A DNA stretch of 64,000 nucleotides from Linnemannia hyalina (GCA_019671135.1 JAHRHY010000026.1:558001-622000), one strand, 5' to 3'. Numbered from the stretch's first letter, positions 1 to 11,522 are shown. Numbers and translations: made by a program. The notes: generated by a model not told the origin, from the sequence alone.

Positions 1-574
1 TTACTGCTTAATTGCAGCACCTAGCCTCACAGAGCTCCCCGCAAGGTTTTAGCAAAGCGAAGAGCAAAATGAGGGGTGCAAGGGCAGAAAACTAAACCTT
101 GCAGTTTGCAAACAAGGTAGAAGGGCAAAAACTAACCTTCTTTGAAGAGGGTAGAACGTCTTCAAGCGTAGTGTATATGGGGAAAATTAAACCCATAAGG
201 GTGACAGAGGCGCAAGATAAAAAATAAAAACTTACAGTGTAGAGGGCAAAAAATCAAACCTCATTGGACTCTCGCGTCCTACACCATAGTCAGACCATGA
301 TTGGTAGACTCTTGGCACGATCAGTCGACTCATACTACCGATGGACTCATGATACGGTCAATAATTAGTGCACAAACTACGCCTAAGTCATACATACATA
401 TATTATAAATGCATGTTTTTTTTTGGTCATTCTCCTTTTATGTTTGCAGTGTACGAGCATTCTTGCTAGATAAATACATGCTTTTTTTTAGTGTTTTTGC
501 ATCTGGCAATACTTTTGAGGCACTAGTCCTGTGGCACAGCTGGCTTCACAAATGAAATACAGTCACCCATGAGG
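1..574. other. Non-coding left edge with repeat remnants
   Basis: I see no gene here. Three imperfect copies of a purine-rich motif (agggcaaaaactaaacct and variants) lie between about 85 and 260. A segment at about 285-345 carries spaced gactcttggc and gtcgactc motifs that recur at 38165-38235. This looks like the worn end of a dispersed repeat. Longer T-runs occur near 417 and 483. Confidence 0.4.
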
Positions 575-2015
575 TTAGATGCAAGATTTATTGGGTTTGA
601 AAATGCTCTTCTTCCGCGTGCTGCTTGTGGTGGGGATAGCCGCGGCAGCCTCCAAGGAATCCTCTCTTTCCTCATGAGATGTCATTTTGGCAGCCGAGTT
701 GCGTCTTTCACTCTCGTCCAAGACGTGTAGGACAAACTCCAGACAGGCCAAAATGCAATGTTGTATACCTGGAGCAAAGGACATAGCCTGCATTGGCACC
801 ATCATGGACGTCAGCGTCCTCACACGGAATAAGCCTTTGTAATCCATGGCAAAGAACTGCGTTTCGCCATTGTGGGAAGTGGAACCGAACACCGACATGC
901 CTGAACGCGGGTGTGGAGTTTGGCTGGTAGCCTTTATCTGAGAGACCCACGAGTCACGCAGAGCCCGCCTCGACCTCCATGCATCCTCGTCCTTCTTATC
1001 CTGGGTAGCGCCGTAGATTAGAGCCGATTCGGCGATGTAGATTTGTTGACTGGCATGAAATCCGACGCCATCGGCCTTCCTCGCGCAGTCCTGTCGCTCC
1101 CCTCTCACCTTCATTTGAACCTTACGATCCTTGTTTCCGTTGGTGGCGATTTCCAGCATGAGGGTGGGAATGTCAGCCATCGTAAAAGCTCCTCGGATGA
1201 ACGACCACGTGCAGTCCACAAAGACTTCCCGCTCGTTCAGACTGCTTGGGATTTCCGAGTCAAACTTGAAGTAATGGAAGCTATGAAGAAAAGGTGACGG
1301 GTGGTGAAAATGAGACCTCTCATCTTGCATAAATAAACATTGTCAAGCAAACGGAATAAAAAGTGAAGAACTGCTGGACACTTACTAGGAGAGGAGAACA
1401 CTCTGCATGTACATGACCATGGGAGCGAGTTGGCAATATTTTTTCGTATGATTGAACACCTTGTGTGAAGACACGTGACGAGATTTCCTTGAAGGCTGGC
1501 CATTCGGTGCGAGTCATTTCTCTGCCCCTCCTTGCAGCCTTCAGTGCCTTCAATCCCTTGTTCTGGTTGATAAAGTGAGGAAATGAACCTTTTTTGGAGG
1601 ACAGGGGCGTCAAATCGGCAATCAAGTCGTTTGCGAGCGAAGTAAACACCTCATCGGCCATCGTGCGCTGGTACTCTTTGAAGAGAGCAATATAATCGAC
1701 CCCTTCCTCCTGCCATTCCGTCATCTGGTTCAGTGCTTTGAAATAAGGCTGATCTAAGGTGTTAAAATGAAGAGTCGATATTAGAATACTTCACTTCATT
1801 TGAACCTGTGGTTGTTATCCTACTAAAGAGTGAACTAGCGTTTTTTTTACCATGTGCTTCTTTCGATGACGAAAGGAAAGGATTGGGCATCACACATCCG
1901 GCATGATTGATGGGATGGACTGCGACGACGCTTTGGTGGCAATGTGGATACAGGCTGACTGGATTCTGTAGAACCGTCTGTGCTAAGACCTTGAGACAAG
2001 AAAAAAATATTATTG
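575..2015 (-). pseudogene. Multi-exon gene of unknown family, C-terminal part
   Basis: I do not recognise the family. On the minus strand a frame starting near 2015 (rich in S/T/P with a basic RRRSP patch) can be joined to an exon at about 1752-1386 and a final exon at 1318-575. Donors GTAAAA near 1853 and GTAAGT at 1385 and an acceptor at 1320-1319 keep the frame. The exon at 1752-1386 is acidic and helical-looking. The last exon encodes about 250 residues with a YIAESALIYGA-type segment and ends in a serine/lysine-rich tail. No signal peptide or membrane segment is visible. Coding traces continue upstream to about 3.5 kb but contain stops, so the gene as a whole is probably dead or a decayed transposon ORF. 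The exon ends are my inference. Confidence 0.45.
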
Positions 2016-3545
2016 ATCTCTACATGAAACGATACAATCACATTTACACTTTTCTTTTCTTTCTCTGCTCCTCTGGAATACCTGCCAGCTCTTTGTGCGT
2101 GTCGCGCTTAAATTATGCTGTCGTCAGCGCGGTCATATCACCCTGCATTTCCCTACGGATATCTTGACTGTCTTCCGATACTGTTGCTATTGTTTTATAT
2201 GTAACATCACACCAGACAAAGCTGAAATCAGTTCACTTTGCGGTCAAGGATAGTCCATGATTGTGAGTGGGATAACTCATTCCAAACTGTACGTGCGCCT
2301 CATTCTCACGCAGCCCTTCCCAGTATCGTGCACGATTCGCAGCCGTAGCTTTGAATACATGTCGTCAGCGTGAGCCATGGCCATTGTGGATCTGTTCGAC
2401 CCATGGGAGCACTGTATGCAGCCATTCGTTCGTCGCCATTGGCTCATTTGAGGACTTGAAGCCGTGATATTGGAAAAGCCGCAAGCGTCAAAATCCTGGA
2501 ACTCGACCGTGTCGAAATATCTTTGATAGGGGTTGTTGGTGCTGGCATTTCATCCGAGTCTTGGTCAACGCCTTTTTGCGATCGTATTCGCCACTCCTTT
2601 CCTCCTCTTCTCTACGAAGAGGCTTGAAGGAGTCGACTGTCCGAGAGCTCACGATCCTCCGAAGACGTTGGATTTGCTTGGTCCTTGCGAGGTGCCGCGT
2701 GTGGCGTGTATGCTGCGTTCGACGTGGCTGGCGATAATGCAACACGCGCAAACGAATGTGTGCTATGTAGTGAAATGCAATACGCAAAAGGGGAGTTGTG
2801 CTATGGGAAAGGTAGAAAGATAGGTGAAGGGGAAGTTGGACCCACATGCAACAGCCTTTTCAACCGGCTAAGCCACGAAGGTTCGCACAAAATTTCATTT
2901 CCAACAGAGTTCAAAGACATAACGCCCTTCTGGAAGATTCATCTCTCTCATTTTCCTCCTCGCTTCGTATAGGGATGTTGCGACGCATCACATCGACTTG
3001 CCGTTCGGTTAGGCAGGGATCAGATGTGATTCCGTTGAAGGTGACCGTTGCGCCCATCGCTGTGGACACCATTTCGGCGGTGTGCCTGTCTTCGGTTGAG
3101 TATCTTGTCTTGGCCATGGTAAAGATCATCACGAATCGGTGCATCTTCTCATTGTTCCTGGTTTCGAGGACCTCCAGTTGACCGCGGAGAGAATGGCTTC
3201 AGGAACAAAGCTTTGCCAGGCAGGCAAAGATACGTTGCCTTTGACTTCAGCTTCTAAAAACCCTACTCAGTTACCATGAATGTGACGCATCACATCGACT
3301 TGCCGTTCGGTTAGCAGGGATCAGATGTGATTCCGTTGAAGGTGGCCGTTGCGCCCATCGCCGTGAACACCATTTCGGCGGTGTGCCTGTCTTCGGTTGA
3401 GTGTCTTGTGTTGGTTATACTTTTATCATTGTCTCTGATTTTCAGGGCTCTCCAGTTGACCGCGGAGAGTATGGTATCAGGAACAAAGCTTTGCCAGGCA
3501 AAGATACGTTGCTTTTGACTTCATTCGGTGGTCTGGCGAAGGACT
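2016..3545 (-). pseudogene. Decayed upstream part of the same minus-strand gene
   Basis: Minus-strand translation gives long runs that look like real protein, for example MAKTRYSTEDRHTAEMVSTA near 3117 and EAHVQFGMSYPTHNHGLSL near 2300. They are broken by stops (for example near 2451, 2242 and 2110) and frame changes. The direction and spacing fit an N-terminal continuation of the reading at 575-2015. No known domain is recognised. A segment of this region is tandemly duplicated (see 2980-3520). Confidence 0.35.
2980..3520. repeat. Tandem duplication of a coding segment
   Basis: About 240 bp at 2980-3240 is repeated at 3284-3518 with high identity. Both copies contain gacgcatcacatcgacttgc, a shared accatttcggcggtgtgcct and a shared caaagctttgccagg. 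The second copy lacks about 20 bp present in the first and has a different middle. Both copies translate on the minus strand to the same protein segment, so the duplication occurred inside a gene. Confidence 0.8.
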
Positions 3546-3807
3546 GAGGTGGCATGCTGGATAAGGGATAACAATCAGTGAAGTATATTTTGACCTTGCC
3601 CACTCTTTCTTTCTCCTCTATGACGCAAGCTCATTTATCTCCATGCTGCTTCTTGCAGGAAATAAAGGATTATGTGATGCATCCACTGTCTCCGCACGCT
3701 CGTTACTCCTTCACTCTTGACCATCACTTTTCTTTGTTGCGTCTTTTCTTTCTCTTCTCTTACATTCTTTACCATCCTCACGCTCTCTCTTTCACCCTTC
3801 AATGCTC
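3546..3807. other. Pyrimidine-rich spacer before a CRN pseudogene
   Basis: This stretch is non-coding and rich in ctt/tct runs, ending in cttcaatgctccacaacatgg. It resembles the pyrimidine-rich leader directly upstream of the CRN gene at 45191 (cttcataacaccatgac), so it is probably the old 5' flank of the CRN at 3808. Confidence 0.4.
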
Positions 3808-4740
3808 CACAACATGGCCACTGCCTAGGCTACCTCCAAGGCGTTTCCTGTTGACATTGAGTCAAGAAAGATAATTGGCGAACTCAAGAAGCTCATCAAG
3901 GCTGAGCAAAACTCCGACTTTAACGACATTGTTGCCAACAACCTCATTCTTTGGCTTGCAACCATCTCCAATGACACCAATGCCATTGCTGTCACGATTG
4001 GTGCCTTACACAACAAGACAGAGCTCGCCTTTCCAAGTTGTTTCTCGAAAGTCCTGACGACAGTACCTACATCTTCATCAGCGACCCCCGCCAGGTAATG
4101 CTGACGTGCGTCGCTTTCATTCACACCCCGGATATGGGCTTGTTCAGTGTGTTTATGCTAACCGACTACACTCATCCAATTCTACTGTCATAGTCCATGC
4201 GCCTGTTCCTGTTCCACTCTATACTCGCAGCTCCACCCCTCTCTCAGACGACTCTCGTCCTGGCGCGCCGCTATCTGGTATGGACTCATTATACCTTTTT
4301 GTACCGTGTCGTTGGTATTCTTTCGAGTGTTAAGTGTTCTAACACCGCCCTTTTATCCCATGCAAATAAACGACCTCCATAGCGACATCAAAAAGATCAA
4401 GGACAAGTTCTTTGCACCATGATCAGACGTTGTTAAGTTTCTCGACGCGTTCGTGAAGGGTGGGTTTGACCATCCCCCATTCACCAGACCCACCCTACTG
4501 TTCATGGATCTCCCTGACCCATCCACACCTGACTCGGCATCAAAGAATCTCGCGGCTGGGTCTATTCTCGACATGGTCAAGGAGACAGCCGATACCACAT
4601 CCCCTCCATGCTGCGTCGTGGGGCATGGTATGCGTGCGAACGGGCCCCAGTTGACGACAGCCTTTCTTTCATCTCGTTCTTTTCGACGGTCGACTGATAG
4701 AGGTAATCCCTCTCTTGAATCAAGGTATACTACATGATCC
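3808..4740 (+). pseudogene. Crinkler (CRN) family pseudogene, N-terminal half
   Basis: CRN proteins are modular effectors of oomycetes and basal fungi with a ubiquitin-like N-terminal domain followed by variable, often NTPase or nuclease, C-terminal domains. The sequence encodes ELKKLIKAEQNSDFNDI and LILWLATIS, which match the ubiquitin-like LKxLIKA...LTLWRVSIP segment of the copy at 45191. The start region has an in-frame TAG after four codons, and a frameshift separates these motifs from a terminal SPDDSTYIFISDPRQ segment. An intron (GTAATG at about 4096 to ATAG at about 4194) is nearly identical to the CRN intron at 45519. A third part near 4380-4640 carries RPTLLFMDLPDP, then homology stops just before the expected P-loop. 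It is dead by several lesions. Confidence 0.75.
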
Positions 4741-5575
4741 AATAACTCTTGGATGTGGATGTCGTGGAGCTTTGACCCAGGAACATCTTGGCAGGGTGTG
4801 CACAGGTGAGATCAACGACAGAGAGCTCACGCTGGATGCTATCCAGTAGTCTCATCGAAGCCTAAACAGGTAGCTCCATTCGACTGGGTTCGATACTTGC
4901 AGTTGCCAGGGACCATCGCTCTACGTATAGCATACTGTACATGCGTTGGCTGCGATCGAGCAATCCGACAAACGATACAATTATGTATCCTTCGGAGACG
5001 CAGCAGGAAAACGTCAGGAGTTGGTGAGCAAATCCTTTCTCAGGCTTACCGGTGGTACTTGCTGGCATGATAAATGTTTATTTGTGTGTGGCGAGCTTAA
5101 TCTTGCCTGTCGATCAATAAATCATACATCCCTCAAAATATCATGTTTTTGTTTCTTGACCTTGCACCGCCCTCGCCGCCACTACTTCTCCCACTTCCTA
5201 TTCGAGCGTGGTAAGGAGAATCGACCTCCTCGGACTGCCTTGATCACCCAGCCTTCGTCTTCCCAGCCTTCGTCTTCCCGGCCCCACAACACTACCTCCT
5301 TTGATGGTTCATCCGAGATGAAGACCCCAAAGCATGGTCGATCAGGACATGCCAAGGCAGATGGATTTGCAACCGCTTCTACTGAGGGGAAATATGTCGA
5401 GTCTCGCAGCGGAGCAGCCGCTTCGGATGATGACGATGACTTCATGCCCAGTCGAGTGACAACCAAGAACGCCCCAATTGCGAAAAAAGGCCTCAATCAA
5501 AAAGCGGAGACGCTGATCAGGATCCAACACCACGCAAAACATTATTGCTTTCATTCGCATGTATTTTGCTGATCC
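4741..5575 (+). other. Unassigned coding-like fragments
   Basis: Two plus-strand stretches look protein-coding but match nothing I know. The first, about 4940-5070, contains IEQSDKRYNYVSFGDAAGKR. The second, about 5205-5560, is polar and serine-rich with KENRPP, SSSQPSSS and an acidic SDDDDDF run, like a disordered nuclear protein. They may be exons of one gene or pieces of transposon ORFs. No start, splice pattern or end could be fixed. Confidence 0.25.
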
Positions 5576-6185
5576 GCAGAGCAGTATCGCCAGAACCCGT
5601 TATTGCAATAATTAAAGAATGAACGAAAGATAGATGAAAGAAATAATGCAGGATATATGTTTTCGTGAAAATAACTTCTAGCCATGAACTGATTCAAGGC
5701 TGGCCAAGAGTATGGTATCACACATTCAGTCTTGAAGTTCTAGTTTACGTGTTATTCTTAGTCCCACGTTCTCCCAAGTGTCAGGATCCCCTACTTCCCC
5801 TTAAGCGTATCCTCCTGTAAGTCTTTCTGGCCGCCACGTCCCCAACCATCTCCTAGGATCCTGAGTCTTGGCACCCGACGGACCGCTACGACGGCTGTTA
5901 GGCTTGTGCCAAGACCAACCCAGGAAGCTCTTCCGAGGACTTTGATGCTCTGCCAAGAACCATGACGCCGACCCCCTGGGCCGTAGCCGGACCGCACCTC
6001 CATATAAATAACTAGCATTTCCATAGAATTACCTTCAATTCCTTTCCGTTCACGTTCATAAATATATCTTTCTTTCCCTATACTTTCCTTGTCTTGATGA
6101 CCGTCTTCCACTGGACCTTCATCTATCTAGCCCTTCTCTTTTCACTCTTCCTCCTAGAGCTCACTACGTTAGGGCTTTCTCCACT
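5576..6185. other. No gene recognised
   Basis: The stretch is mixed sequence with stops in all frames and only short open stretches. Nothing recognisable appears until LINE homology begins near 6186, which is probably the 5' truncation point of that element. Confidence 0.4.
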
Positions 6186-8128
6186 TCCCTTTTCTTCTCC
6201 ACCAGGATTGCCCTCAATATCAACGGTTTTGTGTCTGACACCTTCCCACAATCAAGAGGACTTCGCCAGGGTGACCCACTATCTCCCCTCCTCTTCAACC
6301 TAGCCTTTGAACCGTTGCTTGCCCACATTGAACGATCCTCGGATATTCACGGTATTGTAATCCCTGGTCGCACGGAACCCATCAAGCTCAGCGCCTATGC
6401 AGACGACCTCATGACACTCATCTCCTCTACAACCGAATGGTCAGCATTGGAGGACATCCTACTGACCTATGGCCGCGCATCCAACGCCAAAGTCAACCTG
6501 TCCAAAACCATGGCCTTCCCTATGGCTCCCTCCTACTCCAAAGAACTGTAGATCCATCTGGAACATCTGGACGTGCGATGGCATGACCACAACTCCGCTG
6601 ATGCTTTGATCTACCTTGGATTCCCTATCTTTTTCAACCGCGATCAGGAAAAGGGTTCTAGGACAAGACGCTGAAGAAGATACAATCAGCCATAACCATA
6701 CACTCTTCCCGCTCCCTCTCCGTCCTGGGCCGAGCCACCATCACCAACTCTCTTATCCTTTCCAAACTTTGGCACCTATCCTGGGTAGTTAAACTCCCGC
6801 TTGACTTTGTGCGAAAGGTGAAAGCTGCCGTCACCAAATTCGTATGCTCCTTTAAACCAAGGCCATCATGGGAGGTGATCACTACTCCAAGGGACAAGGG
6901 TGGCCTAGGTGTCATTGACCCAGTTACTCAATTCCACGTTTTCCAACTCAAGCATATCCGCAATGCTCTCTCCACTAACGTCTCTTGGGGTAAGGACATC
7001 ATCCTGGATATCATCCGATGGAGAACCAAAACGTCTCACCGCCTTGCCTTCCTCCCAGCTCTCCTGGACGGACAATACATATCCTTATTGGCAGGTTTCC
7101 CCGGCCTGCAACGGTTGGTATCCGCGGCGTCCTTCCTTCCTTCCCTCAAAGCACTGGCCCTTGCTGACTCCTTGCCTGACTCCGTAACACTTGCCTCCTC
7201 ACCAATCGAATGGTGGTTTGAAACGACAGACACCACTATCAAGGCCCTCAGACTCCGAGTGGAAGAGTTCTTTCAGTTTTCTCCAGACAACAATGGGCTC
7301 CTCCAACTGGTCAGAAAAACACACCTTTCCCCCAAGCTCCGCCTCGCTCAAGTGGAACTAGGGATCCAAGCCTACCAAGAACGTCGTCGGATGCGTCACA
7401 GTATGCAACAAGCGCTCTCGAACCCACCCAAGGTCACACATAACGATACAATGGCACAACGTATCCTCTCATCTGTCTTGATCCTAAACGACAGTAATCC
7501 TATTACTCTGGAATCGGCCACGAACAAACATCTTCGAGCCTTTTTGAGGCAGGAGACACCACCACCAGACTCAAACTCATCAACCCACCCAGAGACGGGA
7601 ACCTCGAAACAATGGCGCCAATTCTGGAGTGCAAAGATACCACACCGGGCCAGGACCATGTGGTGGAGGTTTAAAAGGGATTGGCTCCCTTGCGGAACTC
7701 TACGCCATAAGATCTGGAAGCAGGATCCTCATTGCAACATGGCTGGATGTCGTGAGCGACGTGAGGACAAAGCGCATCACATCTTTCAGTGCGCTCCTAA
7801 ATACATCGCTTGGCAAACAATCCTTAAGCAACACACATCCAAACCACTTTGGTCTGATGACGACCTTGATAAGGTCTTGTCTTTCCATCCTTCGACCTTT
7901 GATATCAAACCCCAATTCAACATCACTATCCCACAATTGTTGGCTTGTTGCCTCATTGGTATTTCAACAGCCAACACCATTCTTTTTCTGCATCAACACA
8001 TTCAATCTAGTAGCGATATCATCCACACCATACTTCGCGAAATCACCAAAACCATAGCACAAAATAATTCATTCAAGGCTGCCACAATAAATCCTTTCTT
8101 TCCCCTTCAAAAAAAAAAATAAAAAAAA
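6186..8128 (+). mobile_element. 5'-truncated LINE (non-LTR retrotransposon)
   Basis: This is the 3' two kilobases of a LINE. It starts in the middle of the reverse transcriptase domain and ends in an A-rich tail (8109-8128, mainly A with one T). 5' truncation and a poly(A) end are the usual products of target-primed reverse transcription. The tail directly joins an antisense 28S rRNA fragment. I could not identify a target-site duplication because the 5' flank is not clear. Confidence 0.85.
6187..8122 (+). pseudogene. LINE ORF2: reverse transcriptase and C-terminal region
   Basis: The translation shows the RT core motifs GLRQGDPLSPLLFNLAFEP (near 6250) and YADDL (near 6397), then the thumb and connection region (IYLGFPIF). 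A long open frame of about 437 residues (6809-8122) ends with a CCHC-like knuckle, CNMAGC...H...C, near 7735-7790, as in many LINE C termini. The endonuclease and the first RT motifs are missing. In-frame TAG codons near 6549 and 6658 and a frame change between the RT and the long C-terminal frame inactivate it. It is a dead copy, but the C-terminal part is well preserved, so the insertion is probably not old. Confidence 0.85.
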
Positions 8129-8129
8129 T

Positions 8130-8532
8130 CGAACAAATCTATAGAACAATGGGCTTAATCTCAGCAGATCGTAGCAACAAGGCTACTCTACTGCTTACAA
8201 TACCCCGTTCAATTAAAGTCACCTGCAATGTATTTATCTCTTCCAATATTTGAAATTAACATTAGTGGGAAACCTTACAAAGCCTTTCCGCACTGCATGA
8301 TCATCCCAGATTCGTAATATTCAAGACCGTGGGTCTATTCGTATTCAACTAAAAATGGCACAAAGCGGTAATCGTCGCGTTCTAGCACGGGTTCCGACTT
8401 AGAGGCGTTCAGCCATAACCCAACCGATGATAGCTTCGGGCCATTGCCTGCTCAGGCAGGCCCAAATACCAATTATCCCAATGAACGGTTCCTCTCGTAC
8501 TAAGTTCAATTACTATTGCAACAACATTTCAT

Positions 8533-8570
<38 letters not shown>

Positions 8571-8632
8571 TCCCAGGTCTTGTTACCTATTAGTGGGTGA
8601 ACAATCCAACGCTTACTGAATTCTGCTTCAGT

Positions 8633-8668
<36 letters not shown>

Positions 8669-8728
8669 AACGTCGCTATGAACGCTTGGCTGCCACAAGC
8701 CATTTATCCCTGTGGTAACTTTCTGTGA
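8130..8728 (-). rRNA. 28S rRNA 3'-end fragment (antisense, diverged)
   Basis: Read on the minus strand, this is the last 600 nt of the large-subunit rRNA. It runs from the conserved AAGTTACCACAGGGATAA segment, through the sarcin-ricin-side helices and the TGTTCACCCACTAATAGG block, to GATTTGTTCGA. Several substitutions in normally invariant positions (for example in the segment near 8400-8470) show that it is a pseudogene copy and not a working rDNA unit. It ends exactly at the 28S 3' terminus, where the LINE poly(A) begins. A second fragment of the same region lies at 53506-53990. Confidence 0.9.
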
Positions 8729-9378
8729 TGTGACGTATGCGGTCTTCCTGAGGACGGACCTCTTTGTCGACGGTCGTCATCTATCACTGTCTAGGTTGTT
8801 TGTCTTGCATGTCATGTTTGGTCCTTTGTGCCGTCAATAAGTGATGTATCTTCTTCACGCCCTCTGTGCCGTCTGTTTGTCGTGCTCCAACTTTTGCTCT
8901 GTCTGTTCTGTGTGCTTATCTCGTCTTAAAGGCGCCACACCGGATGCTGTACGGTACCTCTACAGTACCATAACTCTCTGGCTTGTCTATTCGATTTCTA
9001 GGGACACTCTCCGTGTGTCGCAAAAGCATCACTGTCAATTTTTTTCGTCATTTACTGATAGGCACAATATCTTGTTTGGGGTTAAACTTCATCATTTTGT
9101 TAACCTTATTTGCTGGCAGGGTATTGTCATTTTATTTATTTCAGGGCCATAAGAGGCATCCAGCAGTGGAGCAGAGTGAGACTGATCCTAACGGGCACAA
9201 GATCCTGTCCGAGTGGCGGATGCGACGACGGATGAGAGAGGCAAGCGCAGAGCTGTCGCGGACAAGGTTGCATGTCCTTCTGGTCCTATGACCGAGGAGC
9301 ATTTCATTGCAGAGACAGACAGAGTTTCATTCCTAAGTTTAGAGGTGGCGTACACATTGATTGAGAGACAGTCAACTG
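8729..9378. other. No gene recognised
   Basis: Short open stretches only. The sequence after the 28S homology is T-rich with many tgt/gtc words. From about 9150 it is more balanced and probably forms the upstream region of the small gene at 9429. Confidence 0.35.
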
Positions 9379-9386
9379 TATAAAAG
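9379..9386 (+). promoter_or_regulatory. TATA box of the small gene at 9429
   Basis: TATAAAAG lies 43 bp upstream of the ATG at 9429, the same arrangement as at other genes in this window. Short upstream AUGs lie between it and the start codon, so either a short leader or an upstream ORF would affect translation. Confidence 0.45.
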
Positions 9387-9428
9387 GGATGCAATAATGG
9401 TATTGTTGAGCATCTAGTCCCAAGTAGT

Positions 9429-9671
9429 ATGTTATTATCCGCTATGCTCTGGCCTATGTTGGCGATGTCTGCACTCGGTCAGGATGTCCCTGATTGGAAT
9501 CAAAAGGCCCCTGGTCCAGTCCCTGTGACCACGGTTGAAGTGCTTATTACCAAGCCTACATTCAATTCTGGTCCCATTGTCGTAGCCATCCCCACTCCTG
9601 TACCCTCAAGCTATGAGCGTAAGAATCCCTATCGATATGGTCCCATGCCAGGTCTAAAGGAGATGAGATGA
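9429..9671 (+). CDS. Small secreted proline-rich protein candidate (80 aa)
   Basis: A short intronless ORF follows a TATA box. The first 17-18 residues are hydrophobic (MLLSAMLWPMLAMSALGQ) and fit a signal peptide cleaved after AlaLeuGly or nearby. The mature part is short, free of cysteine, and rich in proline and valine (VPVTTVEVLI, IPTPVPSS), ending in a basic tail. AATAAA-like signals follow the stop at about 9713 and 9762. No family is recognised. The small size means chance cannot be excluded, but promoter, signal peptide and polyadenylation signals together favour a real gene. Confidence 0.4.
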   Translation: MLLSAMLWPMLAMSALGQDVPDWNQKAPGPVPVTTVEVLITKPTFNSGPIVVAIPTPVPSSYERKNPYRYGPMPGLKEMR

Positions 9672-9789
9672 AACATATACCGCCGAATATATGTTGACAC
9701 ATATCATCAGATAATAAAATGAGTTCATAGGACCTTGTGTACCTGTGACATGTAGTTTTGAACAATAAAAAGGCGCATAAAGTGTCGCA

Positions 9790-10014
9790 GTGAGGAGGCC
9801 AAAATCATCCAACGATATAATAACCAAGCACACTGCCTTCCGTATTGTCACTTTGGCTATCGTTTCCACATTAGTTTGCGGTCTTCATTGCTGGAGGGAA
9901 CACTCTGGCTGCGGAAATCCCGACGCTTCCAACTACGAGTCGAAATGCGACGTCGCCGCTAATGGAATTCAAGATATACAAGAGTTCAGAGGCTGTCTCT
10001 ACTCTTTCTGCTAA
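9790..10014 (+). other. Possible exon of a small cysteine-rich secreted protein
   Basis: An open frame without its own ATG follows a possible acceptor (TGTCGCAG at about 9788). It reads through a hydrophobic stretch (FRIVTLAIVSTLVCGL) into a short region with six cysteines, ending CLYSFC before TAA. This is the pattern of a small secreted cysteine-rich protein. The first exon was not found, so the frame may be chance. A junction-spanning transcript would decide. Confidence 0.25.
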
Positions 10015-10206
10015 GATGATTCGTTTCTAGAGTTTCGTACTCGACCTCAAGATATCAAAATTCAAAGGCCTAGCGGTGTCGTATGCTCCGAGAATCGATA
10101 CTCTGCATATACCGCTGTGTTCAGCAAGATCCTCGCAGCGTGTGTCTTGGCAAATATCCAGAGCTAGGTGAGGGAAGCGCCGTGCTCTGCTGCCAGAAAG
10201 GTCTGA

Positions 10207-11522
10207 CTAAAGGAGGCGCGTAGATCCTGCCCGAGACAGATCGTAGAGGTCGTTGTTACTGTAGCGAGTTTGAGCATTATATCCCATTTTTGAGGAATTG
10301 GGGTTAGGCGAGAAATAGGCTGGATTTATTTGTGTCTTTGTTTTAAGAGTTTTTTCTCGACAGTCTATCACAGTAATCTTTGAGGCGCGTATGGAGCATG
10401 TCAAGTCTGTTATCAATGTCCAGTTTTTGTTGAAAATTACACAATGATAAAATGTCCCCTTTCCTGTACTACTTGTAATACAGACATTGCGCCTCACACA
10501 GCAAAATAAAATAATCTCATTTCGGGCCCATTGTAGAGCTTCTGCAAGCGATGCTTTGCAAAACATATCCACCTTTTCTTGAGTCTGCAAGACCCCAAAG
10601 TCTGGGATCGATTGGTGTTGGTCATCTCCACCACCTTGCCCATAGGTCGCTTTGGGTTCCTCCATAACAGGTGCCGACTCATCGACATATACAGGAAATG
10701 TGCCCTTTTGATATTGTGGGTGCATGGCCGTGGCCTGAGGATCTGTCTGATCTCGAGAATGATGTTGGTGGATTGAAGTCGCAGTGGGCGTTTCATCCTG
10801 TTGAGGTGGCAAGGCGATGGCGGTGCGTTCTTCTCGATGGGGGGGGGGGGGTAGACTGACAAAATTGGCATCGTGTTGATCTTGCGGAGGAGAGAGCGCC
10901 GGATTGGACTCGCCTTGGTGTGTTGGAGATGAACCCAAACACAAGCCGGATGGGCGAAAACACTCTTTGACCTTACTGGGATCCTGCTCCCCGAGCATAA
11001 ATCGTGGCACTATCGATGCACATGGATCATTGTCGCCCTCGGTGGAGACGTGGTCATCTCGGTGCTCGACATCACAAGTGGCCGAATCGGACCGAGACGC
11101 GATAGATTGGACGGAATCAGAAGAGTAGTCAATGGATGGCAGGCGAGGGCGATGGACTACAGAGGTAGGGATCGCTGGTAGAGACATACGACTCGGATTT
11201 CTGTTGAACGGTATGGAGTCAAAGGCTCTGTAGTTTGGAGATTTGTTGGGGCCAAAGCTGCCATGTTCCATAGATCACCAAGGGGCCGACGGTAGGTCTC
11301 ACGAGAGGACGCGGAGAAAAAGGCTTGCGATTCTTGTTGTGAGTTGGCTATTCTCGGGCTAGTCCCAAGAGGGCTGTTCGGGTCCAGGTTTTTTTTGTCC
11401 TCAGTTCCATCGTACTCGTCCAAAAACGATGCCTTTGTTGGCTCTTTTTGAGGGAAAGGTAGGTTGATCATCCTCAAACTTGCGCTTGGCTAATGCGGTG
11501 CGGGTTAAAGGCCGAGACATGC
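10207..11522 (-). pseudogene. Low-complexity nuclear-type protein with two frame breaks
   Basis: A good promoter (TATAAATA at 11587-11580, minus strand) precedes ATG at 11522. The N terminus is MSRPLTRTALAKRKFEDD, a basic patch like a nuclear localisation signal. Serine/proline/glutamine-rich, probably disordered sequence follows. The frame shifts once near 11465, at a run of five A, and again near 11270, with no room for an intron at either place. A run of ten G at about 10843-10852 is another slippage-prone site. The terminal 100 residues, from about 10550, are different in character and may be read-through of an intron. No known domain is seen. It is either a young pseudogene or a gene spoiled by sequencing errors in homopolymers. 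Confidence 0.4.

Noticed and set aside
4888..4898. tRNA B-box-like gggttcgatactt
   Set aside because: No matching A box or cloverleaf arms could be found upstream.
5791..6111. Minus-strand ORF of 106 codons
   Set aside because: Basic low-complexity composition, no homology sense, and no start or splice signals.
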